This document shows, piece after piece, positions 17,678 to 25,554 of a stretch of 64,000 nucleotides of DNA (position 1 is its first letter; every line of letters starts with the position of its first letter). This stretch comes from Candidatus Latescibacterota bacterium (GTDB lineage: Bacteria; Latescibacterota; UBA2968; UBA8231). The translations under genes were made by a program, and so were the position numbers. The notes beneath the pieces were generated by a model, which saw nothing but the letters and a program-made list of their open reading frames with translations, was not told the origin of the DNA and made no database searches. The stretch covers positions 124,001-188,000 of the forward strand of contig JAJEFJ010000096.1 of assembly GCA_022820485.1 (NCBI GenBank), in the 5' to 3' direction.

Positions 17678-17772
17678 CTAGGACGAAGACGTGTGCTTGT
17701 GAAGTGTAGCCGCGAATGCTGCGCTGAGTATTACATAAAAACAACGATAGAATCCTATGGAGGAGTAACTCT

Positions 17773-18489
17773 ATGTTCGGAACCATTCGCAACCCGTCCG
17801 GCGAAGTGCTGGACTATACTTTCCACGCCGGCACGGAGGGATCGCGGCACATCGCCGTCTTGGGTCACGGCGTGACCGGCAACAAGGATCGCCCCTTTGT
17901 CGTAGCGCTTGCTGAGGGACTAGCTGCCGCTGGCATCCACGCGCTGCGCTTTTCCTTTGCCGGCAACGGCGCGTCCGAAGGCCGCTTTGCCGACGCGACG
18001 ATCTCCAAAGAAGTTGAAGATCTCGGCGCGGTGCTCGACGCCTTGGACGGCTACTCGGTTTGCTATGTCGGCCACAGCATGGGTGGAGCAGTCGGCGTCT
18101 TGAGCCGCGACGAGCGGATCCGCCTGCTCGTCTCCTTGGCGGGCATGGTGCATACGCACGCCTTTGCCGAGCGCGAATTCGGCGAGGAGGTGCCCGACGA
18201 AGGCTGCATGTGGGACGAGCCGGACTGCCCGCTCTCGCAGGCCTACATGGACGACATGGCCCAAATCGACACTGTGGTGCGACGCGGGGCCGAGATTGCC
18301 GTGCCTTGGCTGCTGATCCACGGCAGCGAGGACGACGTGGTGCCGATTGATGACTCACACGACATCCTCGCCCGAGCCGTCGACAACGCCGAACTCGTCG
18401 TCATCGACGGAGCCGACCACGTCTTTAGCGAGCACGCGCAGGTCATGGTCGAAAAGGTCGTCGGCTGGCTACAGGGGCAGTGGGCATAA
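17773..18489 (+). CDS. Alpha/beta hydrolase (serine esterase/lipase-like)
   Basis: A 238-residue cytoplasmic alpha/beta hydrolase. The nucleophile elbow is VGHSMGGA, the oxyanion-side motif is LGHGVTGNKD, the acid is likely the Asp in HGSEDDVVPI, and the catalytic His is in GADHVFSEH. ATG 17773 follows GGAGGAG at seven bases. Substrate is unknown; the fold covers esterases, dienelactone hydrolase-like and acyl-transfer enzymes. It appears to be a single-gene unit between the ATPase pair and the multihaem gene. Confidence 0.85.
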   Translation: MFGTIRNPSGEVLDYTFHAGTEGSRHIAVLGHGVTGNKDRPFVVALAEGLAAAGIHALRFSFAGNGASEGRFADATISKEVEDLGAVLDALDGYSVCYVGHSMGGAVGVLSRDERIRLLVSLAGMVHTHAFAEREFGEEVPDEGCMWDEPDCPLSQAYMDDMAQIDTVVRRGAEIAVPWLLIHGSEDDVVPIDDSHDILARAVDNAELVVIDGADHVFSEHAQVMVEKVVGWLQGQWA

Positions 18490-18594
18490 GCATCCCGGCC
18501 GGTCGCAGCCTACCAGAGACCGCGCTCACCTCCTATCTTTAGAGGAGGAAACCCGGCAATCCCGCCGGCCATGCGCGCTCTGTCTAGCTAAGCC

Positions 18595-21459
18595 ATGCAA
18601 AAGAAAACCCCGAGTCGCCTGAGCACTCGCCAGCAACGGACCTTACTGGCCGTGGTGGCCTTGGGCGTCTTCATGGTCGCCGATACGCTCTATTTGCTGA
18701 CCAACCGACTGGCCGACGCCCTCGATTTCTCCTACTTCGCCGTCACCGACATTTCCCTGCCCAAATTTTACCAAGGCATGGTGCTGTCGCATACGGGCGT
18801 CGGTCTGGTGCTGGTGGTACTGGCGATGGGCTTTGTGGCTTGGCATCTACCGGCGGTTTGGCGCAAGAGCCGCAAGCGGGCCATCCTCACCGGCATCGCC
18901 ACGCTGACGCTGGGCATCGTACTGGCCGTCAGCGGGCTGTTCATCCTCAGCGCGGCGAGTAATCGCGGCAACCCGGTGGCGTACTGGAGCCATGTGGCCG
19001 CAGCGGTTTTGATTCCTCTCTTTTACTTGGCGCACCGCCGTCTCTCGCTGTGGAAGCCCTCGGCGCGGAGCTATCGCATCGTGCCCGTAGCGGTGGTCGG
19101 GCTGTTGGCGCTGGCCGTGGTGCTGCACGGGTTGAGCTATAGCGGCGAGCAGTACACGCAGGCGGCCGAGGAGGCATTTGCCGCTGGCAAGCACACCGGG
19201 CCGGGTTCCAAGGCGCGGGACGTCGCTGACTTTGCCCCAGACGACTTTGTCCCCGCCAATTTCGTGCCGGCTGAAAGCCCCTTTTTCCCGGCGGCTACTA
19301 CTACTACGACTGGCGATGTGCTGCCCTCGCGGATCATCACGCGCGGCGATCTCTCGCAGCCGGAGAAACTCGCTGGCGACATGGACGAGTACGGCTTTGT
19401 GGTCAACGAGCCGATTGGCTCGGAGACTTGCGCCCGCTGCCACGCGGCAATCGTTGAACAGTGGGCGACGTCGGCGCACCGCTTTGCCTCGTTCAACAAC
19501 CCCTTCTACGAGGCGACGATCAACCACATGCGCAGCAACTCGACCGAGAGCAATGTAGAGGTTGACGCGCACATCGCCTATTACAAGGACTTGGCGGGCG
19601 AGGAGGCCAAAGTCAAGTCCAAGTGGTGTTCGGGTTGCCACGATCCGGCGCTGATGCTGGCCGGCAAAATGACCGAAGAGATCGACCGCGCCTCGCCCCA
19701 AGCCCAAGCCGGCTTGACCTGCTTGGGATGCCACGCCATCGACGCAATTCACGACCAGACCGGCAACGGCAACTACAACATCGCCGACGAGCAGGAGGAT
19801 CCTTATCTGTTCGCCAATGCCAAGGAAGGCGTGGGCCGCTTCGTGCACGACACGGCGCTGAAGGCGCGGCCCATCGTGCACAAAAAGCAGATGCTCAAGC
19901 CCTTCTTCCGCACCTCTGAGTTTTGCGCTACCTGCCACAAGGTCAGTCTCGACACGCGCGTCAATGGCTACCGCTGGCTGCGCGGCCAAAACGAATACGA
20001 CAATTGGCACGACAGCGGCGTGTCGCTCAACGCCGCTAGGACCTTCTATCTGCCTGCTGTCAAGCGGGTCTGCCAAGACTGCCACATGCCGCTGGAGGAA
20101 GCGGTGGCTGGCGACGTGTCGGCGCGGGATGGGTACGTCAAGTCGCATCGCTTTTTGGCGGTCAACACGGCCCTGCCCTTCATCCGCGGCGACGAGGAGA
20201 CTATCGCGCGGATTGAGGAATTTCTGCAAGACGAAAAACTCAGCGTCGATGTGTTCGCGCTGCACCATCAAGAAGAAGCGCACTACGCGCTGGATAAGAG
20301 CCAACCGGCGCTGGTACGCGGCGGCGAGTACACATTTGACGTGGTGGTGCGCAACAAGGGCGTTGGGCACACTTTCCCGGGCGGGACCAACGATTCCAAC
20401 GAGGGCTGGCTAGAGGTCTCGGTGGTGAGCGACGACGACGAGGTGCTGGCTTTGAACGGGGCGGTGCAAGACGACGGGCACGTCGATCCGGGAGCCCACT
20501 TTTACAAAGCGCTGATGGTCGATGCAAAAGGACAAGCCATCCACCGGCGCAACGCCCAAGACATCGTCACCGCCGTGTACGTGCGCACCATTGGTCCGGG
20601 TACGGCGGATGTGGCCCACTACAGCTTCGAGGTGCCCGAGGACTACGCCGGGCGCAAGCTGACGCTGCGGGCGCGGCTGCTGTGGCGCAAGTTCGACCGC
20701 GCCTATACGGAGTTTGCCTTTAATAACAACCGAGAGGGCTTCCGCCGCTTCGACCAAGTGCCGGATTTGCCGGTAACTGAGATCGCTCGCAGTGAGGTGG
20801 AGTTGGTGGTGGGAGAGTCGTCCGTGACGGGTGCGCCGGATGCGGACGACTGGATGCGCTTCAACGACTATGGGATTGGCTTGCTGCTCCAAGACGACAC
20901 CCAAGGGGCCGCACGGGCCTTTGCGACGGTGGAACAGCTAGCGCCGGAGCGCCTAGACGGCTGCCGCAACTTGGCCAAGGTTGCAGTGCGCGACGGTCAC
21001 TTGGAGCGAGCGTACGAGCATTTGGAGGACTGCGAGGCGTTAGTTAGCGGCGATGGGCAGACGGCTTGGGTGTGGGGCGTGGTGTTGCAGGAGGATGGCC
21101 GTTACGAGGCTGCGGCGCAGGCGTATCGCCGAGTGTTGCGCGACTTTCCCGAGGATCGTGCTACGTGGCGGAATTTGGGCCGGGTGCTCTACCTCGATGG
21201 CCGCTTTGAGGAGGCTTTAGAGGCCCTCGACGGCGTACTGGCCATTGACCCGGAAGACCGCGTCGCTCACTACCACCGGATGCTCTCGCTGCGCGCCCTT
21301 GGCCGCGAGGACGAGGCTCTCATTGCCGAGCAGGCTTACCAGTACTACCAGATTGACGAGTCGGCGCAAGAGTTGACGCGCCGCTATCGGCTAGCGCATC
21401 CGCACGACAACCGCGAGGCGCTCAAAATCCACGTTCATCCGCTGGGGGAGGGTGGTTGA
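18595..21459 (+). CDS. Pentahaem cytochrome c family protein with N-terminal membrane helices and C-terminal TPRs
   Basis: A 954-residue protein. About five membrane helices fill residues 15-185. Then comes a cytochrome c-554-like domain with five CxxCH haem sites starting at Cys279, Cys345, Cys376, Cys444 and Cys493. A beta-sandwich region (with GVGHTFPGGTNDSNEGW) follows, and the tail (about 770-930) holds TPR repeats such as ATWRNLGRVLYLDGRFEEAL. The haem part must lie in the periplasm, so this is probably an inner-membrane-anchored electron-transfer or redox enzyme. The CRTAC1 lipoprotein gene downstream on the same strand is a frequent companion of such proteins. The 3' end overlaps the convergent DUF4926 gene by 25 bp. 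Confidence 0.85.
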   Translation: MQKKTPSRLSTRQQRTLLAVVALGVFMVADTLYLLTNRLADALDFSYFAVTDISLPKFYQGMVLSHTGVGLVLVVLAMGFVAWHLPAVWRKSRKRAILTGIATLTLGIVLAVSGLFILSAASNRGNPVAYWSHVAAAVLIPLFYLAHRRLSLWKPSARSYRIVPVAVVGLLALAVVLHGLSYSGEQYTQAAEEAFAAGKHTGPGSKARDVADFAPDDFVPANFVPAESPFFPAATTTTTGDVLPSRIITRGDLSQPEKLAGDMDEYGFVVNEPIGSETCARCHAAIVEQWATSAHRFASFNNPFYEATINHMRSNSTESNVEVDAHIAYYKDLAGEEAKVKSKWCSGCHDPALMLAGKMTEEIDRASPQAQAGLTCLGCHAIDAIHDQTGNGNYNIADEQEDPYLFANAKEGVGRFVHDTALKARPIVHKKQMLKPFFRTSEFCATCHKVSLDTRVNGYRWLRGQNEYDNWHDSGVSLNAARTFYLPAVKRVCQDCHMPLEEAVAGDVSARDGYVKSHRFLAVNTALPFIRGDEETIARIEEFLQDEKLSVDVFALHHQEEAHYALDKSQPALVRGGEYTFDVVVRNKGVGHTFPGGTNDSNEGWLEVSVVSDDDEVLALNGAVQDDGHVDPGAHFYKALMVDAKGQAIHRRNAQDIVTAVYVRTIGPGTADVAHYSFEVPEDYAGRKLTLRARLLWRKFDRAYTEFAFNNNREGFRRFDQVPDLPVTEIARSEVELVVGESSVTGAPDADDWMRFNDYGIGLLLQDDTQGAARAFATVEQLAPERLDGCRNLAKVAVRDGHLERAYEHLEDCEALVSGDGQTAWVWGVVLQEDGRYEAAAQAYRRVLRDFPEDRATWRNLGRVLYLDGRFEEALEALDGVLAIDPEDRVAHYHRMLSLRALGREDEALIAEQAYQYYQIDESAQELTRRYRLAHPHDNREALKIHVHPLGEGG

Positions 21460-21689
21460 GGGCGCACGTGGAGAATTTCTTCCATGCCGAGGGGCCGCAC
21501 TTGGTCGGCCTCTAGGGTGAGGACGGCTCGGTTGGGAAACTCTACTTCGTAAGCGACCCCTTCGCCGTGAATGAAAACCACGATCCCGACATCGCCGACG
21601 ATCAGTTCGGCTTGGGGTTGATCGGCTGTCAGGACAGCCCGTCGGTGTTCGGCTAGGGGTTCAGCTAGGGGTTCGGCTAGGGTATTCAT
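21435..21689 (-). CDS. DUF4926 domain protein
   Basis: An 84-residue protein whose core, GDVGIVVFIHGEGVAYEVEF and ADQVRPL, fits the DUF4926 family of small SH3-like proteins often encoded beside DUF6883 genes. ATG 21689 has a perfect AAAGGAG upstream. The N-terminus carries a four-residue repeat, LAEPLAEPLAEH, produced by a 12-bp tandem repeat. Only the last codons of the usual partner remain immediately upstream. The 3' end overlaps the cytochrome gene. Function is unknown; an antitoxin-like role is often suspected for such pairs. Confidence 0.7.
   Translation of the reverse strand: MNTLAEPLAEPLAEHRRAVLTADQPQAELIVGDVGIVVFIHGEGVAYEVEFPNRAVLTLEADQVRPLGMEEILHVRPQPPSPSG
21649..21684. repeat. 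12-bp tandem microrepeat in the DUF4926 coding region
   Basis: Three units of TC(G/A)GCTAGGGGT at 21649, 21661 and 21673 encode the LAEP repeats at the protein N-terminus. The family core begins after it, so the repeat looks like a recent expansion. Confidence 0.8.
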
Positions 21690-21692
21690 GGA

Positions 21693-21782
21693 CTAACTCC
21701 TTTGTGGAACGGCCGTTACAAAACGCAGCGCGGTCTCGCCGTGGCGGATAAACCACACGGTGCGCAGATGAAATAGGCCGTA
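21693..21782 (-). pseudogene. C-terminal stub of a DUF6883-like gene
   Basis: The minus strand encodes LRTVWFIRHGETALRFVTA and a stop three bases before the DUF4926 start. This resembles the last strand and helix of DUF6883 proteins, normally encoded directly upstream of DUF4926. Upstream of about 21782 the similarity ends and the sequence becomes AT-rich promoter DNA of the opposite-strand CRTAC1 gene. The partner gene therefore seems to have been deleted except for its 3' end. Confidence 0.5.
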
Positions 21783-21820
21783 TGATGGTGTGTTAATGTA
21801 TCCAAGTATAAGGGAAAAAT

Positions 21821-23617
21821 ATGACAAAGAAGTACTCAATAGGACGCAAATTTTATGCCAACATCTTCTTGGTCGGCGCATTGATGTTAGTCGCCTGCGG
21901 CCCGGAAGAGCCTTCGGAACCGGCTCCGAAGCCCGAGTACACCAAAGCACCGGCTGCCGACTATGCAGTGGGGCGCGGGCGGAAAGAGGCTCCGGCGGTG
22001 CGCTTTGTCGATGTGACGCGAGAGGCTGGTCTTGAATTCAGGCACGAGACTGGTGCGCGCGGCGACAAGTGGATGCCGGAGACCATGGGCAGCGGCTGCG
22101 CGCTTTTTGATTACGATAGCGATGGCTGGCTGGACGTGCTCTTGGTCAACAGCGAAGGTTGGGGTGGCGAAAAGACTTCCGGCAAGCTCTACCGCAACCT
22201 CGGCAACGGTACTTTTGATGACGTAACGAAACGCGCTGGCTTAGGCTTTTCGGTCTATGGCATGGGCGCGACGATTGCCGATTACGACGCTGATGGCGAC
22301 CCGGATATTTACTTGACGACCTTGGGGCCGAACCTGCTGTTGCGCAACGACGCGGGCCGCTTTGTCGATGTAGCGCAAGAAGTGGGCGTGGCGGGCGCGG
22401 TCTGGCGGGACGATGCGGGCAATGAGAATCCCGAGTGGTCAACAGGCGCGGCCTGGGTCGATGTGGATGGGGACGGCTGGCTGGATCTGTTGGTCACCAA
22501 CTACGTGCGCTGGTCGGCTAGCACCGACATATACACCACGCTCGACGGCAAGGGAAAATCCTACGCTACGCCACAGCAGTACCCCGGCTCGACGCCGAGG
22601 CTCTACCGCAACTTAGGCGCGGGCCGCTTCGAGGAAATAACCGAAGAAGCGGGTCTGCTATTGCCCGAGGGCAAGTCCATGGGCGTGGCCATGACCGACT
22701 TTGAAGACGATGGTCGCATTGACTTGGTCGTCACCAACGACACCCAGCCCAATTTCCTGTTGCAAAACATAGGTGGGGGCCGCTTTGCGGAGCGGGGGCT
22801 CGCCGCGGGTATCGGCTACGACGAGACCGGGCGGGCGCGCGCGGGGATGGGCGTAGATATAACCTCAGTCGCCAACGACGGCGTGCTTTCCATCGCCATT
22901 GGCAACTTTAGCCGCGAGGCGCTCTCGCTCTATCGCCAAGCCGGTGGCGAGGTCTTCGTCGATGCTGCGGGCAAGGCTCGGCTGATGCAGGCGACGTTGC
23001 AGCCGCTGACCTTTGGGCTGCGCTTTTTCGACTACGATCTCGACGGCTACCAAGACCTGATCTTGGCCAATGGGCACATCGAGCCAGAGATCAACTCGAC
23101 GCAGAAGGAGATCGAGTACCGTCAAGCACCGCAGTTGTTTTGGAATGACGGCGACGGGCGGATGATCGAGGTGTCAGAGCAGACGGGTGGGCTGTTTCTC
23201 AAGCCGCTGGTGGCACGCGGGCTGGCTGTCGGCGATATCGATGGCGACGGCGACTTGGATGTGCTGCTGACGACCAATGGCGGCCCGGCCTATCTGTTGC
23301 GCAACGAGGGGCCGACCGGCCGCGTGGTGGAGCTCGACCTGACGGGTAAAGCTCCTAATCGAGACGCCATCGGCGCGAAGGTGACTGCGCAGATGGGCGA
23401 ACAGGAGCAGGTGTTCATGGTGCGCACGGGGTCTTCTTATTTGAGCCACAGTCCGATGAGCCTGACCGTTGGCTTGGGAACCGCTGAGCAAATCGACCGC
23501 TTGGAGATTCGCTGGCCGGATGGGACGGTGGAAGCTCTTGAACAGCTTGCGGCCGGGTCGCGCTATGAGATCGCGCAGGGTGAGGGTATTGTGGGGAAAA
23601 CAGCTTTTGCGCGGTAG
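21821..23617 (+). CDS. CRTAC1-family lipoprotein: FG-GAP beta-propeller with ASPIC/UnbV domain
   Basis: A 598-residue lipoprotein. The lipobox is LMLVACG, with the mature Cys at about residue 26. Six FG-GAP/VCBS calcium loops follow, for example DYDSDGWLD, DYDADGDPD, DVDGDGWLD, DFEDDGRID, DYDLDGYQD and DIDGDGDLD. The C-terminal ASPIC/UnbV domain has GAKVTAQMGEQ, SYLSHSPMSLTVGLG and RWPDG. It is predicted to be attached to a membrane on its outer side. Members often occur with cytochrome-TPR proteins like the one upstream, but the biochemical role is unknown. Confidence 0.9.
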   Translation: MTKKYSIGRKFYANIFLVGALMLVACGPEEPSEPAPKPEYTKAPAADYAVGRGRKEAPAVRFVDVTREAGLEFRHETGARGDKWMPETMGSGCALFDYDSDGWLDVLLVNSEGWGGEKTSGKLYRNLGNGTFDDVTKRAGLGFSVYGMGATIADYDADGDPDIYLTTLGPNLLLRNDAGRFVDVAQEVGVAGAVWRDDAGNENPEWSTGAAWVDVDGDGWLDLLVTNYVRWSASTDIYTTLDGKGKSYATPQQYPGSTPRLYRNLGAGRFEEITEEAGLLLPEGKSMGVAMTDFEDDGRIDLVVTNDTQPNFLLQNIGGGRFAERGLAAGIGYDETGRARAGMGVDITSVANDGVLSIAIGNFSREALSLYRQAGGEVFVDAAGKARLMQATLQPLTFGLRFFDYDLDGYQDLILANGHIEPEINSTQKEIEYRQAPQLFWNDGDGRMIEVSEQTGGLFLKPLVARGLAVGDIDGDGDLDVLLTTNGGPAYLLRNEGPTGRVVELDLTGKAPNRDAIGAKVTAQMGEQEQVFMVRTGSSYLSHSPMSLTVGLGTAEQIDRLEIRWPDGTVEALEQLAAGSRYEIAQGEGIVGKTAFAR

Positions 23618-23774
23618 AAAGATAACGTATTGGCCGTAAAAAGCCGTAATATGTGCTATTAAAAAATGGAACTTGATCCCGATAAATTCGCAGTGCGCTA
23701 TGACAAGTCTTGATCTAGCCCGGCTCCGACGGTTGGCTTGAGCGCGGCGCAGTAGATTTAGATTGGGGTACACT

Positions 23775-24257
23775 TTATCTTCTGAGCTTGAATAGTACGA
23801 AAACGGCGAATGCACAGCGGTCAAGCCGTTGGGTTTTTTGGAATAGGTCTATGACTCTTTCGGTTTCGTCAATCCATTGCTGGACCGTAGAACGGGAGAA
23901 TGTAGCCAAGGGATCATAGTCAGCTTCGTGGCGTCGAACCTGCATAGCGACGAATTGCTCTCCGAAGGCTTGGATGTCAGCCGGAAATCTACTCATCACT
24001 TGTCGAATGTTGCATTGATTTTTAGCCTGACGATGCTCCAAGGCTCGATAGGTTTGACGCCAAGCCGGCTGGCTGCGGTGGGCACGGGTGGTGCCAACCA
24101 GCAAATTGGCACCACAAGCGGCGAGAGCGTGGAATATAGCGTAATAGGCCGCGCTTACAGCTCGGCTCAATTCGGTTTGTCGCGGGCGACCTCGATTCCT
24201 GCCAAGTGCCCCGGCCGCTAGTTGCCTAGCGATTCTAAGCAGATTCCGAGAATTCAC
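23775..24257 (-). CDS. HEPN-like domain protein
   Basis: A 160-residue helical protein. ELSRAVSAAYYAIFHALA near residue 30 is the typical first long helix of HEPN proteins. I do not see a clean Rx4-6H ribonuclease motif; TYRALEHRQ has the wrong spacing. The start is GTG 24257, inside the end of the upstream gene (23-bp overlap), so the two are coupled. HEPN proteins in such pairs are often toxins or RNases, but the lack of the catalytic motif makes an RNase assignment doubtful. Confidence 0.65.
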   Translation of the reverse strand: MNSRNLLRIARQLAAGALGRNRGRPRQTELSRAVSAAYYAIFHALAACGANLLVGTTRAHRSQPAWRQTYRALEHRQAKNQCNIRQVMSRFPADIQAFGEQFVAMQVRRHEADYDPLATFSRSTVQQWIDETERVIDLFQKTQRLDRCAFAVFVLFKLRR

Positions 24258-24561
24258 GATATTTGCTCGCGAAAAATTCTGCCCATTCGGATTTTTCGAC
24301 GAATGACTGGATTGGAATACTGTGGAAGCCGAGTTTTTCCGCGTACGGCCATAGGCGTCCCGATAGGCCGGCGGTCCATGTAGGATCTAGCCGTTTCTGA
24401 TCCCCATCAAATACGATATAAGTATGCAGATATTCGTCGCCATCATGGTCTATTCGAGGCTCTACGATGATGGGGGAAAATACGAATTCGTCGTGGAACC
24501 TTTCGGTCAGCATCTCTCTGATGATGTCGGCAATTTTGTCCGTTTCCATCTCTATTGTCAT
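24235..24561 (-). CDS. Small acidic protein coupled to the HEPN-like gene
   Basis: A 108-residue soluble protein with IADIIREMLTERFHDEFVF, then IVFDGDQKRLDPTWTAGLSG and IPVQSFVEK-like IPIQSFVEKSEWAEF. I know similar small proteins encoded immediately before HEPN-like genes, but no family name. It overlaps the next gene by 23 bp. An antitoxin or adaptor role is inferred only from the arrangement. Confidence 0.55.
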   Translation of the reverse strand: MTIEMETDKIADIIREMLTERFHDEFVFSPIIVEPRIDHDGDEYLHTYIVFDGDQKRLDPTWTAGLSGRLWPYAEKLGFHSIPIQSFVEKSEWAEFFASKYREFSESA

Positions 24562-24657
24562 GGTCTGTTCTCTTGGTTAGCGCTGCTTTGGTCTGCCCTA
24601 TTGCTTACAGTTCCTAGTTGTGAGTACAAACGATATTTATAGTTGTTCTGTCAATCT

Positions 24658-25542
24658 TCAACCGATCAAGCGGCCCTTTTGGTCGTGGCTGACCTTGTCG
24701 GGGTCGTGCGGCCCAGAGCGGGCGCGCTTGGCCTCTCCTTGTTGGTAGCGGTGGCGCATTTCCGTCTGCCGCCATTGCAAAAAGCTGCGTTCCTGCGCGT
24801 CGCGGTTGCGCGCCGAAGGTGAGGCCGGGACTTCGATGGTGGCGTAGGTAATTTCGCTTACCCGGCGCGACAGAGCGACGATTTCTCCTTTGCTGATGAC
24901 CAAGGTGACGCCGACATTGGCCTCGACAATGGCGACGCCGTTTTCGCGCGCCCGGGCCAACACGGCGCGGTCTTGCTCTTTGGAGCGGGAGCCGTAGGAG
25001 GGGATGAGTAGGTACTGTGCCCCGTCGAGCACTGGGATGCGGGCGATGTCGGGATTCCAGCGGTCGTTGCAGATGAGGAAGCCGCAGCGGCCAAACGGCG
25101 TGTCAAAGGCGCGGGCGTGGGCACCGAGGCGGTTGTACCACCAAGAGGGATGGTAGCCTTCGGCTAGTTGCATTTTGTGGTACTTGCCGCACAGGCGGCC
25201 CCGGTGGTCGATGAAGACGGCGCAGTTGTACACGTCGTCGCCGATGCGCTCGGCTAGCCCAAAGGCGAGGCATATTCCCAATTCGCGGGCCAGTTCGCGA
25301 AAGCGGCCAATGACCGGGCCGCGCGTGGTGACGGCCACGTCCCGCATCCGGTCTTCTGGCTCCTCCCCCGTGATCAGTTCCATAACCACGTAGCCTTCCA
25401 GCACCCCCTCGGGCGCCAAGGCCAGTTGGGCACCGCCCTTAGCGGCGGCGCGGAACATGGCCTCCAAGCGGTCGGCATTGCCGGCTAGGTCGAATTTTTT
25501 GGGCCGGAAGGAAATGGCGGCGACATCTACTGATTGGTACAT
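24658..25542 (-). CDS. Carbon-nitrogen hydrolase (nitrilase superfamily)
   Basis: A 294-residue nitrilase-fold enzyme with the full catalytic triad: E45 in LALAPEG, K123 in GKYHKMQL and C158 in GFLICNDRWNPD. It hydrolyses a C-N bond (amide, carbamoyl or nitrile). ATG 25542 has AGGAGA at seven bases. The upstream glycosidase-like gene ends 12 bp before it, so the two are probably co-transcribed. The C-terminal 45 residues are polar and probably extend beyond the core fold. Substrate unknown. Confidence 0.88.
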   Translation of the reverse strand: MYQSVDVAAISFRPKKFDLAGNADRLEAMFRAAAKGGAQLALAPEGVLEGYVVMELITGEEPEDRMRDVAVTTRGPVIGRFRELARELGICLAFGLAERIGDDVYNCAVFIDHRGRLCGKYHKMQLAEGYHPSWWYNRLGAHARAFDTPFGRCGFLICNDRWNPDIARIPVLDGAQYLLIPSYGSRSKEQDRAVLARARENGVAIVEANVGVTLVISKGEIVALSRRVSEITYATIEVPASPSARNRDAQERSFLQWRQTEMRHRYQQGEAKRARSGPHDPDKVSHDQKGRLIG

Positions 25543-25554
25543 GGGTTTTGTCTC

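Noticed and set aside
18500..18594. Imperfect hairpin (CCTCCT with AGAGGAGG) as a terminator after the alpha/beta hydrolase
   Set aside because: Short stem, no T run, and it could equally be part of the next gene's leader.
18847..20370. 507-codon open frame on the minus strand under the pentahaem gene
   Set aside because: It is the mirror of a GC-rich coding gene with five clear CxxCH motifs. Its translation is low-complexity and has no recognisable domain.
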